Below are positions 25,345 to 33,612 of a DNA stretch of 43,510 nucleotides, piece by piece. Every line of letters begins with the position of its first letter. Within the stretch, counting starts at the first letter, position 1. Source of the DNA: Bacteroidales bacterium. GTDB lineage: Bacteria > Bacteroidota > Bacteroidia > Bacteroidales > Paludibacteraceae. Position numbers and translations under genes: made by a program. The stretch lies in assembly GCA_022784645.1 (NCBI GenBank), contig JALFZG010000080.1:1-43510 (forward strand). Direction: 5' to 3'. Under the pieces are notes generated by a model. That model saw only the letters and a list, made by a program, of their open reading frames with translations, made no database searches and was not told the origin of the DNA.

Positions 25345-26105
25345 TGAATTATCAATATCTGAAATTTGAGCAACGCGAAAGCGGACTGGGCATTCTCACC
25401 ATCTCCGCTCCTCGGAGCCTGAATGCGCTCAACTCGACCATCATTGGCGAACTCGACGATTTCTGCTCCACGCTTGACTGCACCGCTACCCGTGTGCTGA
25501 TCCTTACGGGCGATGGTGACCGCAGTTTCGTAGCGGGTGCTGACATCAGCGAGATGGCTACTAAATCGCCCGCTGAGGCGCTGGAGTTTGGTCGCCGTGG
25601 TGCAGAGGCATTCCGCAAACTGGAGGACCTGCCTATCCCTACGATTGCAGCCGTTAATGGATTCGCCCTTGGCGGAGGCTGCGAGATTGCTATGGCGTGC
25701 GACATTCGCTATGCCAGCAGCAAGGCGAAGTTCGGCCAACCCGAAGTGGGCCTCGGCATCATCCCTGGCTTCTCCGGCACCTACCGTCTGCCCAAACTCA
25801 TCGGGCAAGGTATGGCTAAGGAGCTCATCTATTCGGCCAAGGTCATCCGCGCTGATGAAGCCCTCCGCATTGGGTTGGTGAATGCCGTCTTCGAGCCCGA
25901 AGAGCTCATGCCCAAGGCCGAAGAGCTGGCAGCGCTCATCCTGAAGCAGGCGCCCTTTGCCGTAAGTGCGGCCAAGCGTTGCATCAACGAGAACTATGAT
26001 CTCAACCGCGCAGAAAGCCTCGCCTTGGAAAACAACCTCTTTGCCGAGTGCTTCGCCACCGAAGATCAGAAGACGCGTATGGATAATTTTTTGCATAAGA
26101 AATAA
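25344..26105 (+). CDS. crt: Crotonase (3-hydroxybutyryl-CoA dehydratase / enoyl-CoA hydratase)
   Basis: The 253-aa crotonase-fold protein interconverts (S)-3-hydroxybutyryl-CoA and crotonyl-CoA. The oxyanion segment AGADISEM is at 64-71. Both catalytic glutamates are present: E114 in GGGCEIAM and E134 in FGQPEVGLGIIPG, which supports hydratase activity rather than another crotonase reaction. It overlaps atoA by one base and is followed by hbd after 23 bp. The lysine route itself makes crotonyl-CoA through Kal, so Crt and Hbd must serve acetoacetyl-CoA reduction or a joined butyrate pathway. Confidence 0.93.
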   Translation: MNYQYLKFEQRESGLGILTISAPRSLNALNSTIIGELDDFCSTLDCTATRVLILTGDGDRSFVAGADISEMATKSPAEALEFGRRGAEAFRKLEDLPIPTIAAVNGFALGGGCEIAMACDIRYASSKAKFGQPEVGLGIIPGFSGTYRLPKLIGQGMAKELIYSAKVIRADEALRIGLVNAVFEPEELMPKAEELAALILKQAPFAVSAAKRCINENYDLNRAESLALENNLFAECFATEDQKTRMDNFLHKK

Positions 26106-26128
26106 TACTCACTTAACCACTTACCCTC

Positions 26129-26965
26129 ATGAAAATCTATGTAATCGGTACGGGTACAATGGCTAAAGGTATCGTAAAAGCCTTTGCAGCCAAAATGCCC
26201 GTTGTCATGAAATCTCGCACCCAAGCCAGCTTGGATAAGGCGATGGCTTCTATCGAGAAGGGCTATGCCAAACTCGTAGAAAAAGGAAAGATGACCGAGG
26301 AGGCCAAAGCTGCCATCTTGGCCAATATCACCACCACCACGGACTACGCTACCTTCGCTGACGCTGACCTCGTAATCGAAGCAGCAGTGGAGGATATGGC
26401 GCTCAAGAAAGAGGTGTTTGGCGAACTCGATGGTATCTGCAAGCCCGAGACCATCTTTGCTACCAACAGCTCCTCGCTCTCCATCACCGAGATTGCAGCT
26501 GCCACCAAGCGCCCCGCCCAGGTGATCGGTTGCCATTTCTTCAACCCCGCTGACCGCATGCAGCTCGTAGAGGTCATCAATGGCCAGCTCACCTGCGAAG
26601 CAGTCACCAACACCATTGTAGCGCTCTGCCAGGAGATTGGTAAGCAACCGGTACCCGTAAAAGAAGCACCCGGATTTGTTGTCAACCGCATCCTCATTCC
26701 TATGATCAACGAGGCAGTCGGCATCTTGGCTGACGGCATCGCATCCGCAGAGGATATCGATAAGTGCATGATGCTCGGAGCCAACCATCCGATGGGCCCG
26801 CTCGCGCTGGCTGACCTCATTGGCAATGACGTTAACCTTGCAATAATGGAGGTGCTCTATAAAGAGTTTGGCGACCCCAAATACCGTCCGCATCCCCTGC
26901 TCCGCAAGATGGTGCGTGCAGGTCTGCTCGGACGCAAAACAGGTGAAGGATTCTATAAATATTAA
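26129..26965 (+). CDS. hbd: 3-hydroxybutyryl-CoA dehydrogenase
   Basis: Hbd reduces acetoacetyl-CoA to (S)-3-hydroxybutyryl-CoA with NAD(P)H. In 278 aa the N-terminal Rossmann domain has the GTGTMAKG dinucleotide motif (7-14), and the catalytic dyad is H136 (GCHFFNP) with E148. The C-terminal dimerisation domain has [14 protein letters not shown]. Length and end (GEGFYKY) match the clostridial butyrate enzymes. With Crt it can turn the acetoacetyl-CoA released by AtoDA into crotonyl-CoA, using up NADH. No thiolase gene lies in the operon. Confidence 0.94.
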   Translation: MKIYVIGTGTMAKGIVKAFAAKMPVVMKSRTQASLDKAMASIEKGYAKLVEKGKMTEEAKAAILANITTTTDYATFADADLVIEAAVEDMALKKEVFGELDGICKPETIFATNSSSLSITEIAAATKRPAQVIGCHFFNPADRMQLVEVINGQLTCEAVTNTIVALCQEIGKQPVPVKEAPGFVVNRILIPMINEAVGILADGIASAEDIDKCMMLGANHPMGPLALADLIGNDVNLAIMEVLYKEFGDPKYRPHPLLRKMVRAGLLGRKTGEGFYKY

Positions 26966-27004
26966 GGTGGGTTCTAACGATTCCCATACACAAACAATCA
27001 GTAT

Positions 27005-28144
27005 ATGGATTTCAGCTATTCCAAAACAGAACAACTGTTCTTGCAGATGATTCGTTCGTTTGCAGAGAACGAAGTGAAGCCCATGGCAGCCGAGGTTGAT
27101 GAGAAGGAGATGTTCCCGTATGAGACCGTAAAGAAAATGGCGAAATTGGGGCTTATGGGTATTCCAGTACCCAAGCAATATGGCGGTGCCGGCGGCACTG
27201 TACAGATGTATATCATGGCGGTAGAAGAACTGAGCCGCGTATGTGCCACCACAGGTGTTATCCTCTCGGCCCACACATCGCTCTGCATGTCGCCCATCAT
27301 GGAGCACGGCACCGAGGAGCAGAAGATGAAGTACCTGCCCAAACTGGCTTCCGGCGAATGGTTGGGCGCTTTCGGTCTTACTGAGCCTAATGCAGGTACG
27401 GATGCCGCTATGCAGCAGACCACAGCTGTAGATGTTGGCGATAAATGGATTCTCAACGGCACGAAGATTTTTATCACTAACGCTTCCGCAGCAGATGTGT
27501 TTGTCGTAATGGCAATGACCGACAAGTCCAAGGGCAATAAAGGCATCTCAGCCTTCATTGTAGAGCGTGGCTTCAAGGGTTTCTCCATCGGTAAGCACGA
27601 GCTGAAGATGGGTATCCGCGGTTCCGCTACCTGCGAGCTCATTTTTGAGAATTGCGAAGTGCCTAAAGAGAATCTCCTTGGCAACTTAGGCGAAGGCTTT
27701 AAGGTGGCAATGAAGACGCTCGATGGTGGCCGTATTGGTATCGCCAGCCAGGCGCTCGGTATTGCGCAAGGCGCTATGGATGAGACCGTTAAATATACCA
27801 AGGAGCGCAAGCAGTTCGGTAAATCCATCAGCCAGTTCCAGAATACGCAGTTCCAAATGGCCGACCTCAAGACCCGCGTAGAAGCAGCTCGTCTGCTCGT
27901 GCGTTCGGCCGCTTGGAAGAAGGATATGGGCCTGCCCTATTCGGCCGATGCCGCTATGGCCAAGCTCTTTGCTGCTGAAACGGCTATGGCGGTTACTACC
28001 AAGGCTGTGCAGTTCCATGGTGGCTACGGCTACACCCGCGAGTATCCCGTGGAGCGCATGATGCGTGATGCTAAGATTACCGAGATCTACGAAGGTACCT
28101 CTGAGGTACAGCGCATGGTCATCGCTGCTAAGTTATTTAAATAA
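27005..28144 (+). CDS. bcd: Butyryl-CoA dehydrogenase (short-chain acyl-CoA dehydrogenase)
   Basis: Bcd reduces crotonyl-CoA to butyryl-CoA with electrons from EtfAB. The 379-aa FAD enzyme has the usual layout: N-terminal helices, a beta domain with FGLTEPNAGTDA near 120, and a C-terminal helical domain. The catalytic glutamate is E363 in EIYEGTSE, the position used by short-chain enzymes. etfB follows 18 bp downstream, the standard bcd-etfBA order of butyrate formers. The crotonyl-CoA comes from Kal and, if Hbd and Crt are active, also from acetoacetyl-CoA. Confidence 0.94.
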   Translation: MDFSYSKTEQLFLQMIRSFAENEVKPMAAEVDEKEMFPYETVKKMAKLGLMGIPVPKQYGGAGGTVQMYIMAVEELSRVCATTGVILSAHTSLCMSPIMEHGTEEQKMKYLPKLASGEWLGAFGLTEPNAGTDAAMQQTTAVDVGDKWILNGTKIFITNASAADVFVVMAMTDKSKGNKGISAFIVERGFKGFSIGKHELKMGIRGSATCELIFENCEVPKENLLGNLGEGFKVAMKTLDGGRIGIASQALGIAQGAMDETVKYTKERKQFGKSISQFQNTQFQMADLKTRVEAARLLVRSAAWKKDMGLPYSADAAMAKLFAAETAMAVTTKAVQFHGGYGYTREYPVERMMRDAKITEIYEGTSEVQRMVIAAKLFK

Positions 28145-28162
28145 TTTCCTAAAACGAACAGT

Positions 28163-28942
28163 ATGAATATTATAGTTTGCGTTAAGCAAGTTCCCGATAC
28201 TACGGAGATCAAGATTGACCCCGTAAAAGGTACCCTTATCCGCGATGGCGTACCCGCTATCATGAACCCCGACGACAAAGGCGGTTTGGAACTGGCGCTG
28301 CGGCTGAAAGAGCAGCATGGTGCCACCGTGACCGTTGTGTCAATGGGGCCTCCTCAAGCCGATGTCATGCTGCGTGAAGCGCTCGCTATGGGTGCCGACC
28401 GCGCTATCCTCATCTCTGACCGCAAGTTCGCTGGTGCCGATACCCTCGCTACCTCTTACACGCTCGCAGGATGCATCAAGACCCTCGATTATGACCTCAT
28501 CATCGCCGGCCGTCAGGCTATCGATGGCGATACCGCGCAGGTAGCACCCGAGATGGCTGAGCACCTCGGACTCCCGCAGGTGACCTATGTGGTGGATGCC
28601 GATATCACGCCCGAAGGACTGATAGTGAAGAAGGAAAACGAAGACTGCGTGCAGACCCTCGCTGTAGAGGGCAAATGCGTGCTCACCGTGCTCGCTTCGG
28701 CGTTTAAGCCCCGCTATATGACGGTAGCAGGCATCATCGATGCTTACGACCGCGAGGTGGAGGTTTGGTCGGCTGAGAAGATTGATGTAGATGAAAACCT
28801 GCTCGGTCTCAAGGGCTCGCCTACCAAGGTGTTCCGCTCCTTCCCCAAGGCTCTCAAGGCGCCGGGTGAGGTGCATGAACTCTCTGACGAAGAGGCAGTA
28901 GAACTCATTTTCAATCGCCTTAAAGAAAAACATATTATCTGA
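28163..28942 (+). CDS. etfB: Electron transfer flavoprotein, beta subunit
   Basis: EtfB (259 aa) carries electrons with EtfA between NADH and Bcd. The opening MNIIVCVKQVPDTTEIKIDPVKGTL resembles the EtfB of butyrate-forming clostridia. The segment AGRQAIDGDTAQVAPEMAE is of the kind associated with the flavin-bifurcating group, where the beta subunit binds a FAD in place of AMP. Bifurcation would couple crotonyl-CoA reduction to ferredoxin reduction. This assignment is from sequence resemblance only. The gap to etfA is 24 bp. Confidence 0.94.
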   Translation: MNIIVCVKQVPDTTEIKIDPVKGTLIRDGVPAIMNPDDKGGLELALRLKEQHGATVTVVSMGPPQADVMLREALAMGADRAILISDRKFAGADTLATSYTLAGCIKTLDYDLIIAGRQAIDGDTAQVAPEMAEHLGLPQVTYVVDADITPEGLIVKKENEDCVQTLAVEGKCVLTVLASAFKPRYMTVAGIIDAYDREVEVWSAEKIDVDENLLGLKGSPTKVFRSFPKALKAPGEVHELSDEEAVELIFNRLKEKHII

Positions 28943-28966
28943 TAACCCACCAAAAACGAATGAATC

Positions 28967-29989
28967 ATGAACATGAATGATTATAAAGACGTATATGTGT
29001 TCGCCGAGCAGCGAAACGGCGTCATTCAGAATGTGGCCTACGAACTCTTGGGTAAGGCTACTGACCTGGCTAAGGAGTTGGGGCATCAGGTAGTGGCTGT
29101 GCTCCTCGGTTATGGCATCAAAGATCAGGCACAGAGCCTCGTAGAGATGGGTGCGGATGAGGTCATCGTGATTGACCGTCCCGAACTCAAAGACTACCTT
29201 ACCGAGCAGTATAAACAGGCTATGTATCAGCTCATTATGGCGCGTAAGCCGCAGATTGTGCTCTATGGTGCTACTACCATTGGCCGCGACCTTGCACCGC
29301 GTCTCGCTTGCAAGCTGCACTCAGGCCTTGTAGCTGACTGCACCAAGCTCACCATCGAGCTCGATAAGGAGGGTAAGAAGGAGTTTTACTCCACTCGTCC
29401 CGCTTTCGGCGGCAACCTCATGGCTACCATCGTGTGCCCCACCTCGCGTCCGCAGATGTCCACCGTGCGTCCGGGCGTGATGCAGAAGCTCCAGCGCGAT
29501 GTGAACCGCAAGGGTATCATCAGCGAGTTTGAGCCGGTGTTTGACGAGAAAGAGTTCAAGGTGCGCCTCATCTCTACGGAGATGAACGACCAGAAAGTGG
29601 CAGATATTTCTGCCGCTAAGTACCTCGTTTCCGGCGGCCGTGGCGTACACGATGCAGAGGGCTTTAAGAAACTTCAAGCCTTGGCCGACGAGATTGGCGG
29701 TATGGTATCGTCTTCGCGCGCCATGGTAGATGCCGGCGTGATGGATCATGCGTATCAGGTAGGTCAAACGGGTAAGACTGTGCGTCCGCAACTATATATG
29801 GCATGCGGTATCTCCGGTGCTATTCAGCACTTGGCTGGTATGGAGGAATCGGGCTATATCGTTGCTATCAATAAAGATAAGTATGCTCCTATCTTCTCCG
29901 TAGCCGATTTAGGCATCGTAGGCGACTTGCATAAGATTATCCCAATGCTCACCGACCGCATACGTCGCGACAAAGAGCAGAACAAATAA
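28967..29989 (+). CDS. etfA: Electron transfer flavoprotein, alpha subunit
   Basis: EtfA (340 aa) has the N-terminal nucleotide-binding-like domain and the C-terminal FAD domain. FAD-binding signatures SGGRGV, SSSRAMVDAG, VGQTGKTVRPQLYMACGISGAIQHLAGM and AINKDKYAPIF all appear in order. No ferredoxin-like extension is fused at the N-terminus, unlike some larger bifurcating EtfA proteins. Two ATGs lie two codons apart at the start and cannot be separated. It is the last gene of the operon, and a strong terminator follows 70 bp later. Confidence 0.94.
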   Translation: MNMNDYKDVYVFAEQRNGVIQNVAYELLGKATDLAKELGHQVVAVLLGYGIKDQAQSLVEMGADEVIVIDRPELKDYLTEQYKQAMYQLIMARKPQIVLYGATTIGRDLAPRLACKLHSGLVADCTKLTIELDKEGKKEFYSTRPAFGGNLMATIVCPTSRPQMSTVRPGVMQKLQRDVNRKGIISEFEPVFDEKEFKVRLISTEMNDQKVADISAAKYLVSGGRGVHDAEGFKKLQALADEIGGMVSSSRAMVDAGVMDHAYQVGQTGKTVRPQLYMACGISGAIQHLAGMEESGYIVAINKDKYAPIFSVADLGIVGDLHKIIPMLTDRIRRDKEQNK

Positions 29990-30059
29990 TTGCTCTTTCT
30001 CGTCCGTTGCCGTTAGGCTGCGGCTGTTTTTACTGCCGCATTGCACTGATTCTAAACAC

Positions 30060-30092
30060 GAGGGTGTGTCGTAATAGACACACCCTCTTTCA
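30060..30092 (+). terminator. Terminator of the lysine fermentation operon
   Basis: A perfect 11-bp stem GAGGGTGTGTC/GACACACCCTC with a 6-nt loop (30060-30087) is followed by TTT and a pyrimidine-rich stretch. It lies 70 bp after etfA. Confidence 0.88.
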
Positions 30093-30364
30093 TTGTAGTA
30101 TTATATGTATAGATACAAAAATCGTAACTTATTCACAAATTGAAAATTTTTTTGAAAATGAAGTTGATTATTGGGAGGACATAGTCATATACATAGCGGG
30201 GGTATTTGACTTGTCTGTAAGGAAAAAGGTAGTAATTTATTAATATTTAGGTGTACGATTTTATGAATGATTTCGCAGTTAAAGATTTATTTTGTAACTT
30301 TGCTGCTCATTATGAAATTATACCAGTTCTTTGCTACTAATTATTAACTTAACAAACAAACATT
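30093..30364. other. AT-rich spacer between the lysine operon and the glycosyltransferase
   Basis: I see no gene in this stretch. A frame of 78 codons that begins before the terminator runs through the hairpin and has no coding character. The only signal is the promoter near 30272-30302. Confidence 0.6.
30272..30302 (+). promoter_or_regulatory. Promoter of the glycosyltransferase gene
   Basis: A full -7 element TAACTTTG (30295-30302) is present; the -33 position, 20 nt upstream, reads TTC after TT rather than TTG. The start codon follows 62 bp later. Confidence 0.55.
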
Positions 30365-31579
30365 ATGAAAATTTTATTAGCTATAGATACGTACCAAACA
30401 AACAATAATGGTACTTCTATTTCCGCTCAGCGCTACGCAGGTACCCTGCGTCAACATGGCCATCAGGTGCGTGTCCTTTCCGTTGATTCTGATGATTATC
30501 GTCTGCCCGAACGCCATATATACCCCTTCAACAGACTTATCCACATGCATGGTTTTCGCTTTGCCAACAGTTTAAGCCGCCGCTCGAGAGCCACTATCCG
30601 CGAGGCCATAGGTTGGTGCGATATGGTGCATTGCATGATGCCTTTTGTCTTGAGTAACCGCGTGAAGAAAATGGCAGATAAGCTCGGCAAACCCGCAACG
30701 GCTGCTTTTCATATCCAGCCTGAAAATATCACAAGCAGCATCCGTTTAGGCAAGGCGAGTTGTGTAAACGACATGCTCTATAAGCTGTTTTATCAGCTCG
30801 TTTATAAGCATTTTCATCACGTGCATACCCCCAGTCAGTTTATGGCCGATGAGCTCATCAAGCATGGTTATGACATGCATTTACACCCCATTTCCAACGG
30901 CATCGATCCCTCGTTTTGCTACCGCAAAGAGCCTAAGGATGCACCTTGGATGGGTAGTTACCTCATCGTGATGACGGGCCGACTGAGTGTTGAGAAAAGG
31001 CAGGATCTGCTGCTCAAAGCCGTGCGGTATTCCAAATATTGCGACCGTATTCAGCTTGTTTTTGCTTGCAAAGGTCCGCTTTATCGCACCTACCGCTGGA
31101 TGGGACGCCGACTGCCCCATACGCCCGTTTTCGGCTATTACAGCCGAGCGGATCTTCAGCATTTGCTGGCGCAGGCAGACCTCTACGTGCATGCTTCCGA
31201 CATGGAGAGTGAGGCCATTGGATGCATCGAGGCGTTTGCAATGGGACTCGTACCTGTTATCTCCGATTCGGCTCTCTCCGCTACCCGTCAGTTCGCCCTT
31301 TGCGACCAGAGTCTTTTCCAAGCAGGTAGCGCTCGTAGTCTCGCCAGACGCATCGATTATTGGATTGAACACGAGGATGAGAAGAGGAAGATGGAGTGCG
31401 TGTATGCGCAGTTTGCCAAAGCCTACCTTCTCGAGAACTGCGTTGCTGCCTTTGAACAGATGCTTTTCCGCGAGCAGATGGAATGGAATCAACGTTTAGC
31501 AAATCAACAAATAAGTACAACTATTGTATGTCAAAAGAACAAAAAGGAATTATCGCCATCGGAATTGCAGTATTATTAA
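30365..31579 (+). CDS. Glycosyltransferase family 4 (GT-B)
   Basis: The 404-aa protein has the GT-B fold of family 4. The N-terminal domain opens MKILLAIDTYQTNNNGTSISAQ, and the C-terminal donor-binding domain holds VMTGRLSVEKRQDLLLKA (202-219) and the ExxxxxxxE motif from E281 to E289 (ESEAIGCIE). Similar proteins transfer hexoses to diacylglycerol or LPS cores; the substrate cannot be told. No signal peptide is present, so it acts on the cytoplasmic face. The final 52 bp overlap the next gene in another frame. It probably forms a two-gene unit with the PCMD protein gene. Confidence 0.88.
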   Translation: MKILLAIDTYQTNNNGTSISAQRYAGTLRQHGHQVRVLSVDSDDYRLPERHIYPFNRLIHMHGFRFANSLSRRSRATIREAIGWCDMVHCMMPFVLSNRVKKMADKLGKPATAAFHIQPENITSSIRLGKASCVNDMLYKLFYQLVYKHFHHVHTPSQFMADELIKHGYDMHLHPISNGIDPSFCYRKEPKDAPWMGSYLIVMTGRLSVEKRQDLLLKAVRYSKYCDRIQLVFACKGPLYRTYRWMGRRLPHTPVFGYYSRADLQHLLAQADLYVHASDMESEAIGCIEAFAMGLVPVISDSALSATRQFALCDQSLFQAGSARSLARRIDYWIEHEDEKRKMECVYAQFAKAYLLENCVAAFEQMLFREQMEWNQRLANQQISTTIVCQKNKKELSPSELQYY

Positions 31580-32430
31580 CCATCTTGTTCGTGGTTTGCG
31601 CCAGCGCGCAGAACTACTCGTTTGAACATTGGACAAGTCGGCAAGTGAAAGAGTCGGCCATCTTTGGCGGAAAAACCCGTACGCTCTACGATATTAGTGC
31701 ACCTTGGACCACTAGCAATGTCCACGCGCAAATCATGGGCACTAACAAAGCTGCAGTAAGCGTGTATCCTACCGACCATGAGGGTGGCAAGGCTTGCCTG
31801 CTCACCATTGAGCAAGTGGAGTTTTCGGTGATGGGTGTACCTGTACATGCTATCGCTTCCGGCAGTATTTTCCTCGGTGAAACGATAGCACCTTCCAATA
31901 TGAAGGAGGCCTGTGATCCGATGGTGGTGCTCAATATGAACTACGCTTACAACAAGCGTCCGGCGGTGCTATATTTCGATTATGATGCGCAAATAGAGCA
32001 GAGCAACGTGATCTCTCAGGCTAACGTGAGCAAGCGTGTGAAGCACTATGAGGGTCGTGATGGGGCTTCGGTGACCCTCTTGCTGCAGCGCCGATGGGAG
32101 GATGAAGATGGACGGATTCACGCTACTCGCATAGCCACCGCTTCTGCACGGTTCTACAAGTCCTCTGCCGGATGGGTTGGCGACTATGCGCTGCCCTTGC
32201 GCTATGGGGATATTCGTAAGCAGCCCAATTTTCAAGATCACGAAAGCCTCAACCATCATGGTTTCATGGCTCGCAACAGCCGTGGAAAGATGGTAGTGAT
32301 TGAGGAGCATGATTATGACCCTGATGCGCAGCCTACTCACCTCATTCTCCTCTTCTCTGCCGGATGCCAACCCGCTTATAGCGGACATGTTGGTAACTGC
32401 TTCAAAGTGGATAATGTAAGGTTGATATAA
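31528..32430 (+). CDS. Probable exported PCMD-domain protein
   Basis: The 300-aa protein begins with a short charged stretch and a hydrophobic segment (about 8-27, GIIAIGIAVLLTILFVVCASA) ending in an ASAQ signal-peptidase-like site, so it is exported or anchored. The rest looks like the PCMD (putative carbohydrate metabolism) beta-sandwich of Bacteroidota, with NYSFEHW at the start and the GNCFKVDNVRLI ending. Function is unknown; carbohydrate binding is inferred from the family name only. I take the ATG at 31528, within the end of the glycosyltransferase gene, because it gives a proper signal peptide; a start at 31483 would add 15 residues before it. No type IX sorting domain is visible. Confidence 0.75.
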   Translation: MSKEQKGIIAIGIAVLLTILFVVCASAQNYSFEHWTSRQVKESAIFGGKTRTLYDISAPWTTSNVHAQIMGTNKAAVSVYPTDHEGGKACLLTIEQVEFSVMGVPVHAIASGSIFLGETIAPSNMKEACDPMVVLNMNYAYNKRPAVLYFDYDAQIEQSNVISQANVSKRVKHYEGRDGASVTLLLQRRWEDEDGRIHATRIATASARFYKSSAGWVGDYALPLRYGDIRKQPNFQDHESLNHHGFMARNSRGKMVVIEEHDYDPDAQPTHLILLFSAGCQPAYSGHVGNCFKVDNVRLI

Positions 32431-32474
32431 AATTATCCCCATTGCTTTGGTGAGCAATGGGGATAATTATTTTT
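32431..32474. terminator. Bidirectional terminator between the PCMD gene and queA
   Basis: A perfect 16-bp stem AATTATCCCCATTGCT / AGCAATGGGGATAATT with a 6-nt loop (32431-32468) lies between two convergent genes, with T-rich tails for plus-strand transcripts and an A-rich start that serves the minus strand. It ends 4 bp before the queA stop codon and can serve both directions. Confidence 0.9.
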
Positions 32475-33585
32475 AATCTACTACCAACATGGCATCGCCG
32501 TAATCGCCGAAGCGGTAGCCCTCCTTAACTGCCGTATGGTAGGCTTTCATAGTGTTTTCAAAGCCGGCAAAAGCCGCAACCATCATCAACTGCGAGGATT
32601 TCGGGCGGTAGAAGTTTACGAAGAACGCGCTGCAAACCGAAAAATCATAGGGTGGACAAATGAATTTATTAGTCCATCCATCGTAGGGCGTAATCTGTCC
32701 CTGTGTACCGCAGATTGTTTCGAGTGCACGCATGATCTCTGTGCCCACTGCGCATACGCGATGACCGCCGGCATGCGCTTTTTCTACAGCATCGGCCGTT
32801 TCCTTAGGGATCATGAACTGCTCTGAGTCCATCTTGTTTTTCGAGAGGTCCTCTACGTCGATATCCTTGAAGTTTCCAAGGCTCATGTGCGAAGTCATAA
32901 AGGTGGTTTCTATTCCGCGAATCTCCATTCGCTTGAGCGTGGTCTTAGAGAAATGCAGACAGGCTGCGGGTGCTGCTACAGCGCCAATCTTGGTCGCGAA
33001 CACCGACTGATAGCGCTCTTCATCTTCCTTGCGTAGCGCTGAAATCTCTTCGTCGCGTTGCTTGCGCGCTTCCTCATCGATTTCGTTGTTCTCCCAATTG
33101 CGCTTGATATACTTAGGCAGCGGCGTTTCTCCCAATGCATACAACCGCTCTACGAACTCATCGTTGTCGTAGTCCGTAAGGAAACGGAGCGTGCGGCCAC
33201 GGGAGGTGGTGTTGTCTATCACTTCGGCTACGATGGTGTCATCGGTTCCGAAATAGAGTTTATTGCCTATACGAATCTTTCGCGCAGGGTCCACAAGCAC
33301 GTCCCAATAGCGACTCTGATGGTTGAGTTCGCGGAGCAGGAACACCTCAATCCGGGCGTTGGTTTTCTCCTTGGTTGCATAGAGACGAGCCGGGAAAACG
33401 CGAGTGTCGTTGAAGATAAAAAGGTCACCCTCGTCAAAGTACTGCACGAGGTCGGGGATGGTCTTGTGTTCCACCTCGCCAGTCTTGCGATGCAGCACCA
33501 TCAGGCGGGCTTCGTCTCGGTAACGAGCAGGATGTTGCGCCAGCAAATCAGCGGGTAAGTTAAAATTAAACTGCGATAACTTCAT
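32473..33585 (-). CDS. queA: S-adenosylmethionine:tRNA ribosyltransferase-isomerase
   Basis: QueA transfers and isomerises the ribosyl part of SAM onto preQ1-modified tRNA to form epoxyqueuosine at position 34. The 370-aa protein has the FIFNDTRVFPARL segment near 55 and the MTSHMSLGNFKDIDVE and HRVCAVGTEIMRALE segments typical of the family; length is slightly above the usual 350. It is the last gene of a minus-strand series, 27 bp after truB, another tRNA modification gene. Other queuosine genes are not in the window. Confidence 0.94.
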   Translation of the reverse strand: MKLSQFNFNLPADLLAQHPARYRDEARLMVLHRKTGEVEHKTIPDLVQYFDEGDLFIFNDTRVFPARLYATKEKTNARIEVFLLRELNHQSRYWDVLVDPARKIRIGNKLYFGTDDTIVAEVIDNTTSRGRTLRFLTDYDNDEFVERLYALGETPLPKYIKRNWENNEIDEEARKQRDEEISALRKEDEERYQSVFATKIGAVAAPAACLHFSKTTLKRMEIRGIETTFMTSHMSLGNFKDIDVEDLSKNKMDSEQFMIPKETADAVEKAHAGGHRVCAVGTEIMRALETICGTQGQITPYDGWTNKFICPPYDFSVCSAFFVNFYRPKSSQLMMVAAFAGFENTMKAYHTAVKEGYRFGDYGDAMLVVD

Positions 33586-33612
33586 ATCTGTGTGTTCGTA
33601 ATTATTTATTCC

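Noticed and set aside
24627..26096. 489-codon minus-strand frame opposite kamE, atoA and crt
   Set aside because: It spans several certain genes, and its composition follows theirs. Similar shadows lie opposite hutH, hbd and etfB.
30007..30243. 78-codon plus-strand frame after etfA
   Set aside because: It runs through the terminator hairpin and has no coding character or family resemblance.
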